64,000 bases of DNA from Sutcliffiella horikoshii (GCF_021991925.1 NZ_RXZI01000011.1:1-64000), one strand, 5' to 3'; shown: positions 27,814-35,574, counted from the first letter of the stretch. Notes: generated by a model not told the origin, from the letters alone. Translations and numbers: made by a program.

Positions 27814-28059
27814 TTATTGCATTGTGGTAAATGTAATTAAAAAAAATGTCACTCCTATGACTATGGAAATGCCTATACGAGTAGTTTTCTTTTGGTTTGA
27901 TAAAGCTGTATCAATTATAAAGAAAGCCCCTATTGATGCCATAACAAACAGCATCTGTGCAAAATCTGATGGATTAACTAAGAATGCAAATGTAAGCAGA
28001 ATAATAAATAATGTGAGTTGATAAGTAAGTTTTGATTTTTTTGATTTGAAGATGTTCAA
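27814..28059 (-). CDS. Small two-helix membrane protein
   Basis: 81 residues if the TTG at 28059 is the start: AAGGAG lies 8 nt before it, whereas the GTG three codons upstream overlaps that site. A basic N-terminal stretch (FKSKKSK) is followed by two or three hydrophobic segments (about 14-31, 35-50, 60-78) with a QKKTTR turn, giving a positive-inside pattern. I do not recognise the family. Its 3' end reads toward the hairpin at 27.67 kb. Low GC compared with its neighbours. Confidence 0.6.
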   Translation of the reverse strand: MNIFKSKKSKLTYQLTLFIILLTFAFLVNPSDFAQMLFVMASIGAFFIIDTALSNQKKTTRIGISIVIGVTFFLITFTTMQ

Positions 28060-28216
28060 ACTTCTCACTCCTTTCTTGAAGAAACCTGCCCTTTAACGGA
28101 ATAACGCTTACGTTGTATCTCGTTTTATTTTAACATAAAATTCCACTAATCCTTCAACAAAATTGCATAGCAGTTTTGCTTACCAATATTTATTGTATCT
28201 GATTTTGCAGCCTATA

Positions 28217-28274
28217 TTGCAGGTGTATTTACTGTCTAACAATGACTATTGTCAGACAGTAAATACACCTGCAA
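28217..28274. repeat. 58-nt perfect hairpin, 21-bp arms
   Basis: TTGCAGGTGTATTTACTGTC(T) at 28217-28237 is the exact reverse complement of 28254-28274. The 16-nt loop itself holds a further ACAAT/ATTGT stem, so the whole can fold into one rod with a single mismatch. Neither side has a T run, which argues against a terminator. It could be two abutting transposon ends, a regulatory RNA stem or a protein-binding cruciform. Confidence 0.9.
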
Positions 28275-28316
28275 ATTAATCTATTATCTGATTGAAAAAC
28301 CTTTGATATAAATAAT

Positions 28317-28355
28317 AAATGCCTATCAAATTAGCATACAATTTGATAGGCATTT
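28317..28355 (-). terminator. 16-bp perfect hairpin, possible terminator of the HTH gene
   Basis: AAATGCCTATCAAATT (28317-28332) pairs perfectly with 28340-28355 around a 7-nt loop. On the minus strand it is followed by ATTATTTATATC, only moderately T-rich. It is 65 nt after the stop of the excisionase-type HTH gene. Confidence 0.55.
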
Positions 28356-28419
28356 TACGTTGCATTTTCTATGTTTGCGATAGGTAACGGAACCCGTTAC
28401 TGCAAGTAGGTGCTTTTCT

Positions 28420-28650
28420 TCAATCTTCATCTTTTATATCAATATCCTCTGGGATTGGTTCGTTCCTGACCTCTTCGACCAGTTCCTTGTATTTCTCCAT
28501 TTGTTTCATATGTGTGGTGAATTGTTCTTTGTTGATTAAGTAGTCCTCGCCATCGAATAATGCGCGTATTTTCTTCTCCTGTATCAGGGTTTTGACATAG
28601 GCTTCTGAACAGGAAAGGTATTCGGCTGTCTCTTTTATGGATAAATACAT
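28420..28650 (-). CDS. Excisionase-type helix-turn-helix protein
   Basis: 76 residues. The first ~50 form a winged-helix/HTH_17 domain of the kind called excisionase family (YLSIKETAEYLSCSEAYVKTL, then the wing region FDGEDYLINKEQF). The tail is acidic. Such proteins are small DNA binders found on mobile elements and as chromosomal regulators. No integrase is nearby, so a chromosomal regulator is more likely. The Shine-Dalgarno (GAGAAGTG) is modest. It is divergent from the CstA-family gene, 198 nt away. Confidence 0.72.
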   Translation of the reverse strand: MYLSIKETAEYLSCSEAYVKTLIQEKKIRALFDGEDYLINKEQFTTHMKQMEKYKELVEEVRNEPIPEDIDIKDED

Positions 28651-28732
28651 AAGATCACTTCTCTTCTTTTCTATATATTAGTAGCTTACCATATAGTAGC
28701 CTTACTTCCTGGAAAAATCCAATATTCTGACA

Positions 28733-28746
28733 TGAAACCGGTTTAT
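28733..28746. promoter_or_regulatory. cre-like site upstream of CstA-family gene
   Basis: TGAAACCGGTTTAT fits 12 of 14 positions of the CcpA operator consensus TGWAANCGNTNWCA; the last two differ. It lies about 35 bp upstream of the -35 box. The same form precedes mtlA. Confidence 0.4.
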
Positions 28747-28780
28747 TTTACAAAAATTTTTAATTTTTCTGATTAATCTG

Positions 28781-28808
28781 TTGTTTTTCCCTGTAAACAT
28801 GATAGAAT
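28781..28808 (+). promoter_or_regulatory. Probable sigma-A promoter of CstA-family gene
   Basis: TTGTTT (28781-28786) and TAGAAT (28803-28808) with a 16-bp spacer, 40 nt before the start codon. Confidence 0.5.
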
Positions 28809-28848
28809 GTTTGAAATTATAATTTTCAAACAACAGGAGGAGAACAGC

Positions 28849-30285
28849 ATGATCACATTTTTTGGGGCACTTATTTTTCTAGTATTAGGTTATATCTTTT
28901 ATTCGAAATTCGTTGAACGAGTTTTTGTTATTGATGATCAGAATCCAACTCCTGCCTATACAAAAAGGGACAACTTCGATTTCGTTCCCATGCCATGGTG
29001 GAAGGGGAATCTAATCCAGCTATTGAACATCGCAGGTTTGGGACCCATTTACGGGGCAGTGCTTGGTGCATTATATGGACCGGTCGCTTTCATCTGGATT
29101 GTGGTCGGATGTATTTTTGCCGGTGCCGTCCATGATTATTTTTCAGGAATGTTATCTCTCCGACACAACGGGGCACAGTACCCGACCATCGTAGGGAAGT
29201 ACTTAGGGAATGTTGTGAAGTCTTGTATCTATGTCGTTTCGCTTGTACTAATGGTACTTGTGGCAGCAGCCTTTACAGCTGGACCTGCCCAATTGATCGC
29301 ACAGCTTACTCCATTAAGCTTCATGATGGCATTACTTTTGATTTTCGGGTATTTTTTATTGGCTACTCTATTACCGGTCAATCGAGTAATCGGTAAAATA
29401 TATCCATTACTTGGTGCAATCCTGCTTTTCATGGCGGTCGCCATTGCAATCTCTCTATTATTCACAGATAAGCAGATCCCGAACCTGACATTTGCAAACT
29501 TACATCCGCAGGAACTTCCAATATGGCCGCTCTTGATGGTAACCATCTCTTGTGGAGCGATTTCTGGCTTCCATTGTACACAAAGTCCGATTGTTGCCTG
29601 CACGATGAAGAAAGAATCCCATGGACGCAAAATCTTCTATGGAGCAATGATCACAGAAGGCGTAATCGCCCTTGTCTGGGCCGCTGCAGGCATGACGTTT
29701 TTCAACGGAACAGGCGGGCTACAGGAAGCACTTGCCACCGGGGGGCCATCGTACGTGGTAAATGAAATTTCCATTTCCTTGCTTGGGACTCTTGGAGGAA
29801 TTCTTGCAATCCTTGGTGTTATCATCCTGCCAATCACTACTGGGGATACAGCACTTCGCTCCTCTCGTATGATTTTGACAGAAGTGTTCTCCAAGTTCTT
29901 CAACATGGAGGGGAAAGTAAAAGTCCTGTTGGTTACATTATTATTGGCAGCACCAGCACTTTTCCTTGCTACCATCGATTATACATTCCTTTGGAGATAT
30001 GTCGGATGGACTAACCAGCTAGTAGCAACCGTCATGCTTTGGACGGCAGCTATGTATCTACTAAAAGAGCACAAATTCCACTGGATCGCCAGCGTACCAG
30101 CACTCTTCATGACCGGTGTCGTCTGCACGTATATCTTCTATGCACCAGAAGGTTTGGGGATGGACTATAACATTTCAGTAACGCTCGGATCCGTATTAAC
30201 CTTGGTAGTATTAGGTTGGTTTGCTAGTCGAGTGGTGAAGCATCGTAAAGAAAAGCATGACGGTGTGGAAAAGCGTGTGGCATAG
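28849..30285 (+). CDS. CstA-family carbon-starvation carrier (short form)
   Basis: 478 residues with about 13 membrane segments. Characteristic stretches: PYTKRDN-like start region, GLGPIYGAVLGALYGP, VHDYFSGMLSLRHNG and a late GDTALRSSRM. CstA/BtsT proteins carry pyruvate or peptides into cells when carbon runs low; this one is of the ~480-residue class rather than the ~600-700-residue classical CstA. Start at 28849, AGGAGG 8 nt before it; the frame is open 14 codons further up without a ribosome site. A cre-like site and a sigma-A promoter precede it. Transport substrate not decidable. Confidence 0.87.
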   Translation: MITFFGALIFLVLGYIFYSKFVERVFVIDDQNPTPAYTKRDNFDFVPMPWWKGNLIQLLNIAGLGPIYGAVLGALYGPVAFIWIVVGCIFAGAVHDYFSGMLSLRHNGAQYPTIVGKYLGNVVKSCIYVVSLVLMVLVAAAFTAGPAQLIAQLTPLSFMMALLLIFGYFLLATLLPVNRVIGKIYPLLGAILLFMAVAIAISLLFTDKQIPNLTFANLHPQELPIWPLLMVTISCGAISGFHCTQSPIVACTMKKESHGRKIFYGAMITEGVIALVWAAAGMTFFNGTGGLQEALATGGPSYVVNEISISLLGTLGGILAILGVIILPITTGDTALRSSRMILTEVFSKFFNMEGKVKVLLVTLLLAAPALFLATIDYTFLWRYVGWTNQLVATVMLWTAAMYLLKEHKFHWIASVPALFMTGVVCTYIFYAPEGLGMDYNISVTLGSVLTLVVLGWFASRVVKHRKEKHDGVEKRVA

Positions 30286-30302
30286 CTCGGAAAATGAAAA
30301 AA

Positions 30303-30588
30303 GGAAGCCTTTAATGGGCTGCCTCAGTATGTAGACAAAGTTACTCAACCTTCAAGGTATGCAATAACCATATTGATCGTAGTGGAAGACGCGCAGACTC
30401 CTGCGGGAGGAAGGGACATGGGAGACCCCGGAAGGCATAAGCCTGAGGAGGCTCCCCGACCGCCCGCGGAAAGCGAAGCGTCTGGAACGAAGATCAATAG
30501 TTATAAGGAATTTTAAAAATAAATAGGGTTTTTCAACAGTCTGAACAGCCTTTTTAAAGGGGCGCTGCCTGTTTTTAAACCCATAAAA
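30303..30588. repeat. MITE-like element A beside a terminator (body about 30328-30546)
   Basis: The ~217-bp body starts TATGTAGACAAAGTTA and ends CAACAGTCTGAA; it is close to identical in long stretches to the element at 35.2 kb. Its core GACTCCTGCGGGAGG, GGGAGACCCCG, GAGGAGGCTCCCCG, CCGCCCGCGGAAAGCGAAGC is the Bacillaceae palindromic repeat also found in the 1.5-kb element. The ends are only weakly inverted (AGACAAAGTT against AGACTGTT). On its left lies a hairpin with AGCC...GGCT, on its right a similar AGCC/CTGCCT hairpin, which suggests insertion at the CstA gene terminator. No gene in 30286-30588. Confidence 0.8.
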
Positions 30589-32295
30589 TTACGTTTGCTC
30601 CACCTCAACCGATCTCTCTTCCCAGTTCACGATCAAGTCGAAGTATTTCAGTTTCTTATTTTCTTTGTCAAACCAAAGATCAGATTCCCTCCATGTCATT
30701 TGCAGGAACAATTCCGCCTTCGCCTTTTCACGAGCAACCCCAGTATTGGCTCCCTCTAATGCCACCACGCTTTCAAAAATCTTCACCATCAAACTGGCAA
30801 TCTTTTTGGAGTAGACGGTCTGAATCTCTGGAGTGCAGCTGCCTGTAAAATCACAAAGCTCCTGCAGTCTAATCAAAGCCTGTTCGACCGGCTCCTTCGT
30901 GGAGGGTTCCAAGGTATCAATAGCAGAAAGCCTTATTCTCATAGCATCTATGAAAATGCGTTCCACCTTGAATCTACCCATCAACCTCAGCACTTCCAAC
31001 CCGAGAATATTCGCTGTTCCCTCCCATACCGTCAACACTTGGGCATCTCGCAGCAGTCTCGGCGTCACGAAATCCTCAATAAATCCATTTCCTCCATGCA
31101 TTTCAATTGCTTCATGGGAAAAGTGCACTGCCTGTTCTGCCGTTTCTTTTTTCAAGAGGGCTATGAGCAATCGGTTCAAAACGACCTCTTCTTCTGACAC
31201 TTGCCCTTCTTTTTGCATGACGCGGTCGAATAGTGCCACTAGCTCAAAACAAGCACTCGTTTCCACCTCTTGCTTTACTGCCATGTCCAACAAAGATTCA
31301 CGGATCATCGGAAAGTTGATTAATTGATCGCCAAACGTCACACGGCTAGTCGCATAGTTGCGTGCTTCCGTGTACGCTCTTTGCATGATCCCGATCGACG
31401 CAATGGCATTGCAAACACGCGACAGATTCAGAGCTTCCATCATGTAATAGATGCCTTTGGACGGTTCCCCTACAAGGTATCCCTCAGCATGATGGAAAAG
31501 GACTTCCGCTGATGGCACTGCTCGGACGCCGAGCTTATCCTTCAAGCGCCTAATTTCAATGCCATTCAACTTGCCGCTTCCATCTTCCTTCCGCCAAGGC
31601 ACAGCAAACAAGCTGAGTCCCTTCGTCCCTTTTGGTGCTCCTTCCATTCTAGCCAGCACCATAGCCACCCCACACTGACCAGCGTTGGAGGCAAAATACT
31701 TTTCACCGGTCAAAAGATAGGTGCGCCCGTCCGCATTGGCGACCGCCTTCGTCTCGTTGGCCCCTACATCAGACCCGCCCTGTCGCTCTGTCAGAAACGT
31801 AGCTCCCTCTAAGAGCTCCACCTCTCCAGTCGAAATGACATGAGGCAGAAACTTATCTTTAACGTGTTGGTCCGCATAATGGTCAAGAAGGTAAGCAGTA
31901 GCCATGGTGAGGGTCACTGGACAATAAAATCCCGGTTCGGTTTGGGAAAGCAGGTAACCTTGGGCATAGGAATAAAGATAGTTTCCTTGTTGGCCGAGCT
32001 CTGGAATTTCCTTGTGCACATACCCGACGATCCCTCTATGATAAGTTTCCTCGACGGTCTTCTTGTACCCTTCGTTCACCCAAACCTCCGAAACGTCCTC
32101 GCCCAGCTTATTGTATTTGATGAGCTTAGGCTGACCTTCGCGATCGGTGTGAATTGCACGCTCATCGATTTCATTGGCACAACTAGCGCCAAACTCAGTG
32201 AGTTCTTTAAACGCCCATTCATAAAATTCAGGCTTTAAGTGCTGTTTCAGAACATGCTGCAGATGCTGATCCTCTGTGAAAAAATTACGTGTCAT
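30589..32295 (-). CDS. Acyl-CoA dehydrogenase family protein (AidB-like)
   Basis: 568 residues, longer than classical ACADs (~380) and in the AidB / long-ACAD range. FAD- and substrate-site motifs include TERQGGSDVGAN, YLLTGEKYFASNAGQ, RVTFGDQLINFPMIR, MHGGNGFIEDF and VWEGTANI. Predicted flavoprotein acting on acyl-CoA or a related thioester. It overlaps by 11 nt the MerR-type regulator gene upstream, and the two share one promoter with a LiuR-type palindrome, pointing to branched-chain or fatty acyl-CoA degradation. GGAGGGG precedes ATG. Confidence 0.85.
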   Translation of the reverse strand: MTRNFFTEDQHLQHVLKQHLKPEFYEWAFKELTEFGASCANEIDERAIHTDREGQPKLIKYNKLGEDVSEVWVNEGYKKTVEETYHRGIVGYVHKEIPELGQQGNYLYSYAQGYLLSQTEPGFYCPVTLTMATAYLLDHYADQHVKDKFLPHVISTGEVELLEGATFLTERQGGSDVGANETKAVANADGRTYLLTGEKYFASNAGQCGVAMVLARMEGAPKGTKGLSLFAVPWRKEDGSGKLNGIEIRRLKDKLGVRAVPSAEVLFHHAEGYLVGEPSKGIYYMMEALNLSRVCNAIASIGIMQRAYTEARNYATSRVTFGDQLINFPMIRESLLDMAVKQEVETSACFELVALFDRVMQKEGQVSEEEVVLNRLLIALLKKETAEQAVHFSHEAIEMHGGNGFIEDFVTPRLLRDAQVLTVWEGTANILGLEVLRLMGRFKVERIFIDAMRIRLSAIDTLEPSTKEPVEQALIRLQELCDFTGSCTPEIQTVYSKKIASLMVKIFESVVALEGANTGVAREKAKAELFLQMTWRESDLWFDKENKKLKYFDLIVNWEERSVEVEQT

Positions 32296-32665
32296 GCGCT
32301 TCCCCTCCCAATCTCTTTTGAAAATCTGTGTGAAGCTCCTTCATTTCCTCTTTCAGTTCGGTTAGCTCTTGAATTCGCTCTTCCACTTCCGCTATTTTCT
32401 GTGTGCCATATTCAATCGTCTTCTCAAGCTGCCTCGTGCCAGTGCGGTCTTTATCAAACAAGGTGACCATCTCTTTGATTTCATCAAGTTGAAAGCCGTA
32501 CCGCTTGCCTCTGATTATCAGCTTTAAGCGGGCATACTCCCTTTTGGAGAACAGCCGCTGATTGCCTTCCGAGCGAGCCGGTTCAAGGAGGCCCAACTCC
32601 TCATAATAGCGGACGGTTCTAGTGGATATATCGAATTCCTTTGCTAGCTGTGAGATCGTGTACAT
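32285..32665 (-). CDS. MerR family transcriptional regulator (LiuR-like)
   Basis: 126 residues: N-terminal winged HTH (MYTISQLAKEFDISTRTVRYY), then a dimerising coiled coil. There are no effector cysteines and no drug-binding domain, as in the short MerR regulators of acyl-CoA catabolism. ATG at 32665 with GGAAGG 6 nt before it. Its own promoter region carries TTGACGTTAACGTAAA, close to the motif described for LiuR-type regulators. It therefore probably represses itself and the acyl-CoA dehydrogenase with which it is translationally coupled. Confidence 0.85.
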   Translation of the reverse strand: MYTISQLAKEFDISTRTVRYYEELGLLEPARSEGNQRLFSKREYARLKLIIRGKRYGFQLDEIKEMVTLFDKDRTGTRQLEKTIEYGTQKIAEVEERIQELTELKEEMKELHTDFQKRLGGEAHDT

Positions 32666-32712
32666 GAAGAACCTTCCTTTTTTCAGAAAATATAGATGGT
32701 AACAGTTTAGCA

Positions 32713-32728
32713 TTGACGTTAACGTAAA
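32713..32728. promoter_or_regulatory. LiuR-type palindromic operator
   Basis: TTGACGTTAACGTAAA: 7 of 8 positions are symmetric about the centre. It lies 48 nt upstream of the MerR regulator start, where a MerR site between -35 and -10 or close to it is expected. Confidence 0.65.
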
Positions 32729-32758
32729 GTTCAAGATAAAGATTATTTATCGGCATTC

Positions 32759-33271
32759 TTATTTCCATTCTTCTTGCAATATAGCGTAATAATACTCATC
32801 CCACCATTCCTCACCATTTGGAATACATTTCTTAAAAAAGCCTTCTCTTCTCATTCCAATCTTCTCCATCACTCGATAGGAGGGAACGTTCTCAGGCTGG
32901 CATGTCGCGATGATCCTATGTAAACCTAGTTGATTAAATCCATAAGCCAACACTTCCTTGGCTGCTTCGGTAGCGTACCCACTGCCTTGATAAGATGGAT
33001 GAAACACCCACCCAATTTCATAGGTGTGACCTCCAAAGTATTTATGAAACACTATATGACCTATGACCCTATTACTCTCTATTTCCACAACAGCATAATT
33101 TTCAGCTTCAGCACCTTTATTTTCCATCACAAATTTTCTTGCTTTTTCTTCTGAATGAATTCCTCCGGGTATATAATTCATAACTGTTTGCTTGGATGTG
33201 TATTCATAGACTGCTTCCCAATCCTTCTCGTTAAATTCCCTTATCAATAATCTATTGGTTCTTATATTCAT
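32759..33271 (-). CDS. GNAT acetyltransferase, RimJ/RimL type
   Basis: 170 residues. Family marks: TNRLLIREF near the N terminus, the acetyl-CoA binding loop YQGSGYATEA near residue 100, and the typical late segment NVPSYRVMEKIGMRREG. Such enzymes acetylate protein N termini or small amines. AAGGAG 7 nt before the ATG at 33271; an upstream ATG seven codons earlier lacks a site. The 3' end faces away from the MerR promoter region; single gene. Confidence 0.85.
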   Translation of the reverse strand: MNIRTNRLLIREFNEKDWEAVYEYTSKQTVMNYIPGGIHSEEKARKFVMENKGAEAENYAVVEIESNRVIGHIVFHKYFGGHTYEIGWVFHPSYQGSGYATEAAKEVLAYGFNQLGLHRIIATCQPENVPSYRVMEKIGMRREGFFKKCIPNGEEWWDEYYYAILQEEWK

Positions 33272-33368
33272 TGCCAGTCTCCTTAAAAACAATTTACTTG
33301 CACCCCTTTAGGTAATTTTCAACATCCATATAAATATTCCTTTACCCTTTAGGAAAAAAGCATATAAA

Positions 33369-33409
33369 AAAACCGAGCAGCAAAATCTTGTCGATTTACT
33401 ACTCGGTTT
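33369..33409 (-). terminator. Terminator of pssA
   Basis: Minus strand: AAACCGAGTAG...CTGCTCGGTTT with an inner AAATC/GATTT pair, then TTTTTT. 16 nt after the pssA stop. Confidence 0.8.
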
Positions 33410-33424
33410 GTGAACTGAACGTTA

Positions 33425-34138
33425 TCAGTCTGTCTCTCGCCTATTTTTTCCGCGCACTTTAACAAATCTGTACGCAAGATAAGCAATGTATAAGGGAATG
33501 GCGATATAAATCAAATAAGGATATTGTGCATAAGTCCCTTTATACACAATAAATAAAGACGCTCCCAAAAATACCGTGACAATGGTTCCGTACTTTGGAA
33601 GTGGAACATCTTTGAAGCTTGGAATCTTAATTTTGCTGACCATCAAGAAACAGAAAGCGGTGAAAATAACAGTTGTCACGATTTGTGGAATCATATTTCC
33701 AAACAAGGTTAACAGTGCAAGGATACCTCCTGCCGCTGTAATGGGCACACCTGTGAAATATTTTCCGGAAGACTTGGTCGTGCTGATGTTAAAGCGAGCT
33801 AATCGGTAAGCACCAAATAGAGGGAACAATCCAGCGATGGCCATACCTAGGATGCCAAACTGATAAAAGTAGGTGTAATAAACAAGAAAGGACGGTGCCA
33901 CACCAAACGTAACCACGTCAGCCAGGGAATCAAGCTCTTTTCCAAGTTCCCCATCCGCATTCAACATCCTTGCCAAACGGCCGTCCATGCTGTCTAGCAT
34001 CATTCCGATAAGTATTAAAATGGCAGCGTTACTATATTGTCCGTTTGCGGCAAAGCCGATGGATAAGAAACCGCAAAATAAATTCCCCAGCGTGAACATG
34101 TTGGGGATGCTTTTAATGAGACGCGTCCGCATTTGCAT
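33425..34138 (-). CDS. pssA: CDP-diacylglycerol-serine O-phosphatidyltransferase
   Basis: 237 residues. The CDP-alcohol phosphotransferase signature is complete: Asp49, Asp52-Gly53, Ala56-Arg57, Gly66, Asp70 and Asp74. Seven or eight membrane segments. It makes phosphatidylserine from CDP-diacylglycerol and serine, precursor of phosphatidylethanolamine. N-terminal IPNMFTLGNLFCGF is typical of PssA. B. subtilis PssA is shorter (~177); the length here is like the enzymes of many other bacteria. No decarboxylase gene (psd) is adjacent, whereas in B. subtilis psd is next to it. The GGAG site is 12 nt from the ATG. Confidence 0.9.
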   Translation of the reverse strand: MQMRTRLIKSIPNMFTLGNLFCGFLSIGFAANGQYSNAAILILIGMMLDSMDGRLARMLNADGELGKELDSLADVVTFGVAPSFLVYYTYFYQFGILGMAIAGLFPLFGAYRLARFNISTTKSSGKYFTGVPITAAGGILALLTLFGNMIPQIVTTVIFTAFCFLMVSKIKIPSFKDVPLPKYGTIVTVFLGASLFIVYKGTYAQYPYLIYIAIPLYIAYLAYRFVKVRGKNRRETD

Positions 34139-34502
34139 AAATAATCATCACTCCGTCAGTAGATAAGTCATATGTAAAGGGTTCTACCCCAATAGTAAAG
34201 TAAAAAAACAAAATGGTTATCATTAGTTTGTTAGTCTTTTTTCTATCTGCCCGCTTCCAAAATAATTAAAAACCTAAACAAAGGAACACTGCTTAGGCTG
34301 ACCTTTATTTAATTATACCATTCTGACATAGGGCGAGTAAAAATTATTTTGTGCAGATGATGGGTTTTGCTGTTACTGGTTGTGCACTTAAAAATATCTA
34401 GTTAAAAAGCAGTACCGCTATTTTTTATTTGAACTCGAAAGAAATATATGGTTTAATAAATCGTAACGATTACTATTATCATAAAAAGGAGAGATATTAT
34501 CC
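34139..34502. other. Intergenic region pssA/rpsN
   Basis: 364 bp between divergent genes. The only clear element is the Zur-type box at 34457-34479 before rpsN. The rest is AT-rich with no gene or strong hairpin that I can see. Confidence 0.5.
34457..34479. promoter_or_regulatory. Zur box
   Basis: The left half TAAATCGTAA is exact against the B. subtilis Zur consensus half-site, and the right half ATTACTATTA differs at two positions from ATTACGATTT. It lies 24 nt before the rpsN start, overlapping the promoter region. Confidence 0.75.
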
Positions 34503-34772
34503 ATGGCTAAAAAATCAAAAGTAGCAAAAGAAAGAAAACGTCAGCAGCTTGTCGAGCAATATGCAGAGATCCGCAGAGAACTGAAAGCAAAAGGTGATAT
34601 CGAAGGTCTTCGTAAATTGCCACGTGACTCTTCCCCTACGCGTCTGAAAAATCGTTGTGAAGTAACTGGCAGACCGCGTGGCTATATTCGCAAATTCAAA
34701 ATGTCTCGTATCGCATTCCGTGAGTTTGCCCATAAAGGTCAGGTTCCTGGTGTGAAGAAGGCAAGTTGGTAA
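34503..34772 (+). CDS. rpsN: 30S ribosomal protein S14, zinc-independent paralogue
   Basis: 89 residues with [21 protein letters not shown], the S14 signature (here in two blocks: [12 protein letters not shown] and YIRKFKMSR). It lacks the CxxC...CxxC zinc ribbon of the main 61-residue S14 and is thus of the C-minus type (B. subtilis YhzA/RpsN2). Known role: it replaces the zinc form in the ribosome when zinc is short, and is repressed by Zur, consistent with the Zur box directly upstream. AAGGAG 11 nt before ATG. Confidence 0.92.
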   Translation: MAKKSKVAKERKRQQLVEQYAEIRRELKAKGDIEGLRKLPRDSSPTRLKNRCEVTGRPRGYIRKFKMSRIAFREFAHKGQVPGVKKASW

Positions 34773-34841
34773 TACAGCGTCTTTTAACACAAAATTTGCA
34801 TATAGTGGTAAAAACCCGTAACAGATGATGAGGTGTTACAG

Positions 34842-35189
34842 ATGAAGGAAAGCTTATATAGATACCTTATAAAATGCAGTGTAGCGGAGCTTCCCCCAGA
34901 AAAGCAGCTTTTCTATCACTTTGTTCAAGATGTGGAGTATGCTTATGAAGAACAAGCGGAAACCCCAGATCAATATTTTGATTTACTAGTGAAACACCAC
35001 CCATACGTGCAGGCAGCAGAGCACTTCCAAATGCCTGTGGAAACCGCACGGGAACTCATGATCGAGATTGAACAGAAGATAAAAAAGGACGCCATCAACA
35101 GGATGCAACACGTATTCTGGATCGACTATACGAATCAGGTCTCAACAAGGGAACACGCTAATATGCAGTATTTCTTTATCGGGATATAA
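34842..35189 (+). CDS. Uncharacterised 115-residue protein
   Basis: Soluble, helical and acidic. A middle segment HHPYVQAAEHFQMPVETARELM reads like a helix-turn-helix (shown: YVQAAEHFQMPVETARE), so a DNA-binding or sigma-like role is possible. I do not recognise the family. ATG at 34842 has GAGGTG 6 nt before it. It follows rpsN by 69 nt with no terminator between, so it may be co-transcribed from the Zur-controlled promoter; a strong terminator comes right after. Confidence 0.65.
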   Translation: MKESLYRYLIKCSVAELPPEKQLFYHFVQDVEYAYEEQAETPDQYFDLLVKHHPYVQAAEHFQMPVETARELMIEIEQKIKKDAINRMQHVFWIDYTNQVSTREHANMQYFFIGI

Positions 35190-35190
35190 C

Positions 35191-35231
35191 AAAAGCTCTC
35201 TCACAAGAGGTTATGTGGGAGGGCTTTTATG
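35191..35231 (+). terminator. Terminator 1 (left of MITE-like element B)
   Basis: AAAAGCTCTCTCACA pairs with TGTGGGAGGGCTTTT, allowing G-T pairs. The 41-nt segment aligns without gaps at 32 of 41 positions with the segment 35444-35484 on the other side of the element. Confidence 0.8.
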
Positions 35232-35447
35232 TATAGACAAAGTTATTTTAATCTTCAAGGCATGCAATAACTATGTTGATCGTAGTGGAAGACGCGTAGA
35301 CTCCTGCGGGAGGAAGGGATATGAGAGACCCCGCAGGGCGTAGCCCGAGGAGGCTCCCGGACCGCCCGCGGAAAGCGAAGCGTCTGAAACGTAGATCAAC
35401 AATTATATGTAATTTTAAAAATAAATTGGGTTTGCCAACAGTCTGAA
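35229..35447. repeat. MITE-like element B
   Basis: About 219 bp, TATGTATAGACAAAGTTA to CAACAGTCTGAA. Strongly similar along its length to element A at 30.3 kb and in its core to the 1.5-kb MITE. The centre folds into a GC-rich hairpin (GACTCCTGCGGGAGG...CCGCCCGCGGAAAGCGAAGCGTC). It lies between two homologous terminators. No coding capacity. Most of the 35190-35574 gap is this element and its flanks. Confidence 0.85.
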
Positions 35448-35484
35448 ACTCTCTCTCAAGAATTTATGTGAGAGAGCTTTTTTG
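35444..35484 (+). terminator. Terminator 2 (right of element B)
   Basis: CTCTCTCA pairs with TGAGAGAG, then CTTTTTT. A diverged copy of terminator 1. Confidence 0.75.
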
Positions 35485-35574
35485 AATTGTTTAAACTAAC
35501 CAGTTGCATTCCGTTCCGGAAAGTGGCACCCTTAATAGGTCAGGAAATTTTTCGGAAACGTGAAGGTGATGACC

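Larger units (their letters stand above)
28060..28419. other. Intergenic region with two long perfect hairpins
   Basis: 360 bp without a gene. Contains the upstream region of the small membrane gene (TTAAAATAAAA-rich), a 21-bp-arm hairpin (28217-28274), a 16-bp-arm hairpin (28317-28355) and a small inverted pair GTAACGG/CCGTTAC around 28384. Described separately. Confidence 0.6.

Noticed and set aside
27740-28021. 93-codon plus-strand frame
   Set aside because: Antisense to the small membrane protein gene, no ribosome site, no recognisable features.
28217-28274. Rho-independent terminator
   Set aside because: The stem is strong but there is no T run on either side and no gene ends next to it.
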